From Nocardia wallacei (GTDB taxonomy: Bacteria > Actinomycetota > Actinomycetes > Mycobacteriales > Mycobacteriaceae): 64,000 bases of DNA. Positions 59,254-64,000 of the stretch are shown here, piece by piece (the first letter of the stretch is position 1; each line of letters opens with the position of its first letter). The position numbers and the translations under genes are program-made. Below the pieces are notes generated by a model that had not been told where the DNA came from, searched no databases, and saw only the letters and a list, made by a program, of their open reading frames with translations. The DNA lies in NCBI RefSeq assembly GCF_014466955.1, contig NZ_AP023396.1, positions 5,642,001 to 5,706,000 on the forward strand. Direction: 5' to 3'.

Positions 59254-60629
59254 CACCGGTAACCCCTGCGGCCGAGGCGATTACGCTGGCCGACGGTGTC
59301 GGCGCGGTGCTCGCCGCGGCGACCGGCCGGGCGATCACCGATGTGCGGGTGCGGCCGTTCACCGGCGGGGCGAGCAGACAGGTGTTCGCGGTCGAGGCAC
59401 GCGACCCGGCGGGCACTGCGGTACGGGCCGTACTGCGCCGCGACCCGCCCGGCCACGGTGACACCGCGCGGATGCGGGCCGAGGCGGCGTGCCTGCGGGC
59501 CGCCGCCGGAGCCGGGGTGCCGGTCCCGACCGTGCTCGCCGCCGGGGACACGGCGCCGGGGATCGATGCACCCTATCTGCTGATGGAGCTGGTCGGCGGG
59601 GAGTCGATTCCCCGTAAGCTGCAACGGAATCCGGAGTTCGCGCTGCTGCGCGACCGGCTCGCCGGAGAACTCGGCCGCGTGCTCGGACTGCTCCACCGCA
59701 CCCCGCTCGATACGCTCGGCATGCTGGACGACGGTGACCCACTCGACATGATCGAGCAGGTCTACCGCGATCTGGGCGATCCCCGTCCGGTGGTCGAAAT
59801 GGGATTGCGCCGGCTGCGCGAGGGTCCCCCGCCGCGACGCCCGAACACGCTGGTGCACGGCGACTTCCGGCTCGGCAACTTCCTCGTCGAACCCGACGGT
59901 ATCCGCGCGGTGCTCGACTGGGAACTGGCCCACATCGGCAACCCCGTCGAGGATCTGGGCTGGCTGTGCGTGCGCGCCTGGCGTTTCGGCGCCGCGGCGC
60001 CGGTCGGCGGTCTCGGCAGTCGCGAACAACTGCTGGACGGCTACGAACAATGCACCGGCACCCGCCCGGCCGCGGCGGAGTTGCGCTGGTGGGAGGCGTT
60101 CGGAACGCTGAAGTGGTTGGTGCTCAGCATGTTCCAGGCCGAACGCCACCACAGTGGGACGGAACGCTCACTCGAGCTCGCGGCGATCGGCCGCCGTGTC
60201 TGCGAATCCGAGTACGACCTGCTCATCGCGCTCGATCTGCTCGACGGCACGGCGTCGGTGCCCGCGCCCACGACACCCCCGCCCACGGTGCACGACCGCC
60301 CCGGACCCGCCGAGATACTGGAACTCGTCGCCGAGGCCCTCACCACCGAGATCGGCCCCGCCCTGACCGCGGACCACTCCCGCGAGCGCTACACGCTCCG
60401 GGTCTGCGCCAACCTCCTCGCCATCGCGGCCCGCGAACTCCACGCCGGCCCCGCCGCCACCACCGTGGTCCGGCGCCTACTCACCGCCCTGGGGTGCGAT
60501 TCCGAAGCCGCCCTGGCCGACCGCCTGCGCACCGGCGCACTCCCCTACTCCGACAACGCCATTCGCCACGCGGTGACCACCGCCGTCCTCTCGCGCCTCC
60601 GAGTCGCCAACCCCCGATACGCCGAATAG
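59244..60629 (+). CDS. Phosphotransferase (APH) fused to a DUF6285 domain
   Basis: The 461-residue product has an aminoglycoside-phosphotransferase-type kinase domain (about 20-300) with Brenner's motif LVHGDFRLGNFLVEPDGIRA and metal-binding VLDWELAHIGNPVEDLGWL. A C-terminal DUF6285-like domain follows (about 340-461; PGPAEILELVAEALTTEIGP, then RYTLRVCANLLAIAARELHA). Such proteins accompany acyl-CoA dehydrogenases, and by analogy with ACAD10/11 may phosphorylate a hydroxyacyl-CoA. In most genomes I know of, the DUF6285 part is a separate gene; here the two are joined. The start GTG 59244 overlaps the dehydrogenase stop by ten bases, with a GTG at 59250 as alternative. Confidence 0.82.
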   Translation: MAVTPVTPAAEAITLADGVGAVLAAATGRAITDVRVRPFTGGASRQVFAVEARDPAGTAVRAVLRRDPPGHGDTARMRAEAACLRAAAGAGVPVPTVLAAGDTAPGIDAPYLLMELVGGESIPRKLQRNPEFALLRDRLAGELGRVLGLLHRTPLDTLGMLDDGDPLDMIEQVYRDLGDPRPVVEMGLRRLREGPPPRRPNTLVHGDFRLGNFLVEPDGIRAVLDWELAHIGNPVEDLGWLCVRAWRFGAAAPVGGLGSREQLLDGYEQCTGTRPAAAELRWWEAFGTLKWLVLSMFQAERHHSGTERSLELAAIGRRVCESEYDLLIALDLLDGTASVPAPTTPPPTVHDRPGPAEILELVAEALTTEIGPALTADHSRERYTLRVCANLLAIAARELHAGPAATTVVRRLLTALGCDSEAALADRLRTGALPYSDNAIRHAVTTAVLSRLRVANPRYAE

Positions 60630-60769
60630 GGCACCCGCGCCGCATCCGTCCCCGTCCGTGCCGCCGGGCAGCCGCACCCGGTCAGGCGGCCATGGCGCGC
60701 GTGGACCGGGTGATCGACTTGCCGTGGCGGGCGGGCATACTCGGTCGGGGATCGAGGGTTAGGACTGGC

Positions 60770-61486
60770 ATGGACGATCACTATCTGGCGGCGGCGCTCG
60801 CTCAGGAAGCCGGTGAGCTGTTGCTCGCCATCCGGGCGGAGGGCGGCGCGGTCGGCGACCGGCGGTCCAACACCCTGCTGCTGGACCGGTTGCGGCAGGA
60901 GCGGCCGGACGATGCCGTGCTCTCGGAGGAGAGCCCCGACGACGCGGTGCGGATCGGCCGGTCACGGGTGTGGATCGTGGACCCGCTCGACGGCACCCGC
61001 GAGTACGGCCAGCCGCCCCGCGACGACTGGGCGGTGCACGTCGCACTCGCGGTGGACGGCGTACCCGAAGCGGGCGCGGTCGCGCTGCCCGCCCAGGGCG
61101 GCCTCGTGCTGCACACCGGTGAACCACCCGTGCTCGCGCCCCCGCAGGCCGGACCCGTCCGGGTCGCCGTCTCCCGCAGCCGCATGTCGCGGGAGGTGCA
61201 GCGGTTGACGGCCGAGCTGTCGGCGACACCGGTGCCGATGGGTTCGGCGGGCGCGAAGGCGATGGCCGTCGTGCGCGGCCTCGCCGACGTCTACGCGCAC
61301 TCCGGCGGTCAGTACGAATGGGATTCGTGCGCGCCGGTGGCCGTCGCCGCGGCGGCCGGACTGCACGTCTCCCGCCTCGACGGATCCCCGCTGCGCTACA
61401 ACCGCCCCGACCCCTACCTCCCCGACCTGCTCATCTGCCGCCCCGAACTCGCCGAATCCGTGCTGACGGCCGTACACCGCGGCTGA
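60770..61486 (+). CDS. cysQ: 3'(2'),5'-bisphosphate nucleotidase CysQ
   Basis: The 238-residue product belongs to the inositol monophosphatase fold. Motifs are VLSEESPDD (metal Glu pair), WIVDPLDGTREYGQP near 67-80 with the two metal Asp, and a C-terminal YEWDSCAPVAVAAAAGLHVS. The DPLDGTREY form is typical of CysQ, which removes phosphate from PAP and PAPS in sulfur metabolism. The start ATG 60770 gives the usual length of about 240; a longer frame from 59966 is a shadow of the kinase gene. It is transcribed alone. Confidence 0.88.
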   Translation: MDDHYLAAALAQEAGELLLAIRAEGGAVGDRRSNTLLLDRLRQERPDDAVLSEESPDDAVRIGRSRVWIVDPLDGTREYGQPPRDDWAVHVALAVDGVPEAGAVALPAQGGLVLHTGEPPVLAPPQAGPVRVAVSRSRMSREVQRLTAELSATPVPMGSAGAKAMAVVRGLADVYAHSGGQYEWDSCAPVAVAAAAGLHVSRLDGSPLRYNRPDPYLPDLLICRPELAESVLTAVHRG

Positions 61487-61606
61487 GTCCGGCCCATCGC
61501 CTCGGCGCGCCGGAGCAGCCGACGCGTCCGGTCGTGGCGCTCGACGGAGACCGAGTCTTCGCCTTTCCCGACCGCGCGGCGGGCACGGCGCACGTAGACT
61601 CCGCAC

Positions 61607-62050
61607 GTGACCGATCTCGCGGACTTCGCACGGCTGCTCGCCGGTGATCACGGCCTGTGCGTCGTGTCGACCGCGCGGGCCGACGGCACCATTCAGTCGT
61701 CCCTGGTGAACGCCGGGGTCCTGCCCCACCCCGCCACCGGCGAGCAGGTGATCGGCATGGTGGTGCGCGGCGGCACCCGCAAACTCGAGAACCTGCGGGC
61801 CCGCCCGCACACGACCGTCGTCGCCCGCGTCGGCTGGCAGTGGGCCACCGCCGAGGGCCCGGTATGGATCACCGGCCCCGACGACCCGGCCCCCGGCATC
61901 GACCCCGAACGCCTACGCCTGCTGCTCCGCGAGATCTTCACCGCCGCCGGCGGCACCCACGACAACTGGGACGAATACGACCGAGTGATGGCCGAAGAAC
62001 ACCGCACCGCCGTCCTACTGACTCCCACCCGTATCTACAGCAACAGCTGA
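61607..62050 (+). CDS. Pyridoxamine phosphate oxidase-fold protein, F420/flavin type
   Basis: This 147-residue product has the split-barrel fold of the Rv1155-like group: LADFARLLAGDHGLCVVSTA, then RADGTIQSSLVNAGVLPHP and a ARPHTTVVARVGWQWATAEG strand. Many members bind F420. It begins with GTG 61607 and a -10-like TAGACT lies at 61595-61600, exactly -12 to -7, so the mRNA is probably leaderless. The region 61487-61594 upstream shows no gene. Confidence 0.85.
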   Translation: MTDLADFARLLAGDHGLCVVSTARADGTIQSSLVNAGVLPHPATGEQVIGMVVRGGTRKLENLRARPHTTVVARVGWQWATAEGPVWITGPDDPAPGIDPERLRLLLREIFTAAGGTHDNWDEYDRVMAEEHRTAVLLTPTRIYSNS

Positions 62051-62062
62051 AGCCGCCCGATC

Positions 62063-62089
62063 GACGTAATGATTACGTCATAGTAGTCT
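62063..62089. promoter_or_regulatory. Palindrome and leaderless promoter of the Fic gene
   Basis: GACGTAAT (62063-62070), a central G (62071) and ATTACGTC (62072-62079) form a perfect 8-bp inverted repeat. TAGTCT (62084-62089) is a -10 hexamer at -12 to -7 from the ATG at 62096, so the palindrome covers the -35 area. A repressor bound here would shut the gene off. The Fic protein has a winged-helix-like C-terminus and may bind it. Confidence 0.65.
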
Positions 62090-62095
62090 GGCATC

Positions 62096-63232
62096 ATGCT
62101 GTTTCCGACGCCCACCCTGACTGCCATCGATGAACACGTCTTGGCCGAGGTGGATCGGATGCGAGCCGACCTGCGTCACGAAGTTCGGTCGAAGCCAGGT
62201 AAGTGGGTCGGCGGCCTACGCAAATTCCTGACAGCAGATGCTGTCGCGGCGTCGAACTCCATCGAGGGGTTCAAAGTTTCGACGGTCGACGTCGAAGACC
62301 TGATCGCAGGTGAACGGGATGTCGAGGTTTCCGAGGAGGACAAGGCCGAAACGCTCGCCTACGAGCGAATGATGACCTACATACAGACGCTGCACGATGT
62401 GGATGACTTCGCCTACAGCAAAGGTTTGCTGAATTCGCTGCACTGGATACTGCAGGGGCACCGGCACACCGAGCGACGACCGGCCGGCCAATGGCGGCGC
62501 GGACCGGTCTATGTCACCGACGCCCGCGATCCGAGCATCGCCGCGTACACCGCACCGGACGCGGATCGAGTGCCTTCGTTGATGGCGGAACTCGTGGACT
62601 GGCTCGAAACAGACGACGGCACACACCCGCTCGTCCGCGCGGCAATGGCCCATCTGCACCTTGTCTCCATCCACCCCTGGGCGGACGGCAACGGGCGAAT
62701 GTCGAGGTCCCTGCAAACGTTGTTGATCGCTCGGGAAAGCGTTCTCGCGCCGGAGTTTTCGTCCATCGAAGCTTGGCTGGGTAGGCCCGGCAATACCTGG
62801 GAGTACTACCAGGTTCTCGGTCGGCGCGGCAATATCTATCAACCGGATCAGGATGTATCAGAATGGATCAGGTTCAATCTGACCGCCTATCACCAGCAGG
62901 CGCAGACGGTCCACGCCCGGTGGGTTCGGGCCGCCACCGTGTGGTCGATGCTGGAAGAGTACCTAGCAGGTATCCGCATAGACGAACGGGCGGTCAGCGC
63001 GCTGCATGATGTAGCTCTGTCCGGCCGGATCCGGCGAACACGCTACGAACTGGCCGAGGGGCTGAGTTTGCAGCAGGCCCAACGTGATCTGCGTGATCTC
63101 GTCACGCTCGGCGTCCTCGAGCCCGTCGGGCGCACCAGGGCCCGCTTCTACCAGGCGGGACCCGATTACCCGGCGGATGTGCTGGAGGTCGCCAGGACCC
63201 CGACCACGCTGACCGATCCCTATCGTCGTTAG
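62096..63232 (+). CDS. Fic family AMP-transferase with N-terminal inhibitory helix
   Basis: Fic proteins transfer AMP, or another nucleotide part, to target proteins. The 378-residue product has an N-terminal Fic_N region with the inhibitory motif AASNSIEGFKVS (S-x3-E-G, near residue 53), then the Fic core HPWADGNGRMSRSLQTLLIA near 200. The C-terminal helical/winged part LEEYLAGIRIDERAVSALHD, with GLSLQQAQRDLRDLVTLGVL, resembles a DNA-binding domain. The class is that with intramolecular inhibition, so no separate antitoxin is needed. AT content is above that of its neighbours, which suggests acquisition. The leaderless promoter with a palindrome fits autoregulation. Confidence 0.88.
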   Translation: MLFPTPTLTAIDEHVLAEVDRMRADLRHEVRSKPGKWVGGLRKFLTADAVAASNSIEGFKVSTVDVEDLIAGERDVEVSEEDKAETLAYERMMTYIQTLHDVDDFAYSKGLLNSLHWILQGHRHTERRPAGQWRRGPVYVTDARDPSIAAYTAPDADRVPSLMAELVDWLETDDGTHPLVRAAMAHLHLVSIHPWADGNGRMSRSLQTLLIARESVLAPEFSSIEAWLGRPGNTWEYYQVLGRRGNIYQPDQDVSEWIRFNLTAYHQQAQTVHARWVRAATVWSMLEEYLAGIRIDERAVSALHDVALSGRIRRTRYELAEGLSLQQAQRDLRDLVTLGVLEPVGRTRARFYQAGPDYPADVLEVARTPTTLTDPYRR

Positions 63233-63241
63233 TGGGGTGGG

Positions 63242-64000
<759 letters not shown>

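Overview
The window is high-GC actinobacterial DNA with ESX-type secretion genes, WXG100 proteins, a WhiB-like regulator, DUF5753/DUF397 gene pairs, Acg-like and CE1758/CE1759-type flavin genes and several thiolase/DUF35 genes. This combination points to a mycolic-acid actinomycete, most probably Nocardia or a close relative. That assignment is inferred from gene content only. I saw no rRNA, tRNA, CRISPR array, integrase or transposase.

Region 1 (1-31,300) is a large secretion locus. It starts with eccB (cut by the window edge) and eccA. A block of type VII substrates and helpers follows: a p60 peptidase, a helical secreted-type protein, two paralogous large proteins that share a C-terminal domain, an EspC-like protein, two YbaB/EspL-like proteins, an EspB-like protein and Pro/Gly-rich partners. 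Without a break it runs into a type IV-like conjugation core: VirB8/TcpC, a small VirB2-like protein, PrgI-like, VirB4 and VirB6-like, with a lytic transglycosylase and two NlpC-type proteins. No relaxase or coupling ATPase is present in the window. The locus ends with a DUF5593-type PAS/GAF protein, a ROK protein, a WhiB6-like protein and a MerR regulator. Two recurrent DNA motifs tie it together. One is a dyad CCGTTA-N2-TARCGG inside 17-bp promoter spacers at five places. The other is a 16-bp palindrome TTCCCAGTNNYGGGAA at three places.

Region 2 (31,400-47,230) is metabolic. It holds an amino-acid decarboxylase-like enzyme, a TetR repressor divergent from an aldehyde dehydrogenase, an oxidoreductase with an AraC regulator, a DUF5753/DUF397 pair, and a tightly overlapping seven-gene operon on the minus strand (two DUF35 proteins, two thiolase-like proteins without the catalytic Cys, enoyl-CoA hydratase, a Cys-containing thiolase, acyl-CoA ligase) with a divergent SDR. 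The same palindromic operator lies at the TetR/dehydrogenase promoter and, 12.5 kb away, at the operon/SDR promoter.

Region 3 (47,361-50,024) is a compact toxin cassette. It has two WXG100 proteins, a 496-residue protein with an N-terminal WXG-like helical region and a C-terminal ADP-ribosyltransferase-like domain, and a 110-residue candidate immunity protein, closed by a strong terminator.

Region 4 (50,081-63,928) is mixed housekeeping and accessory metabolism: a molybdopterin oxidoreductase, a decayed beta-carbonic anhydrase start, a CGNR regulator, epoxide hydrolase, a two-gene flavin monooxygenase/reductase operon, an Acg-like nitroreductase, an acyl-CoA dehydrogenase coupled to a phosphotransferase-DUF6285 fusion, CysQ, a split-barrel flavin/F420 protein, a Fic enzyme with a palindrome at its leaderless promoter, and a methyltransferase.
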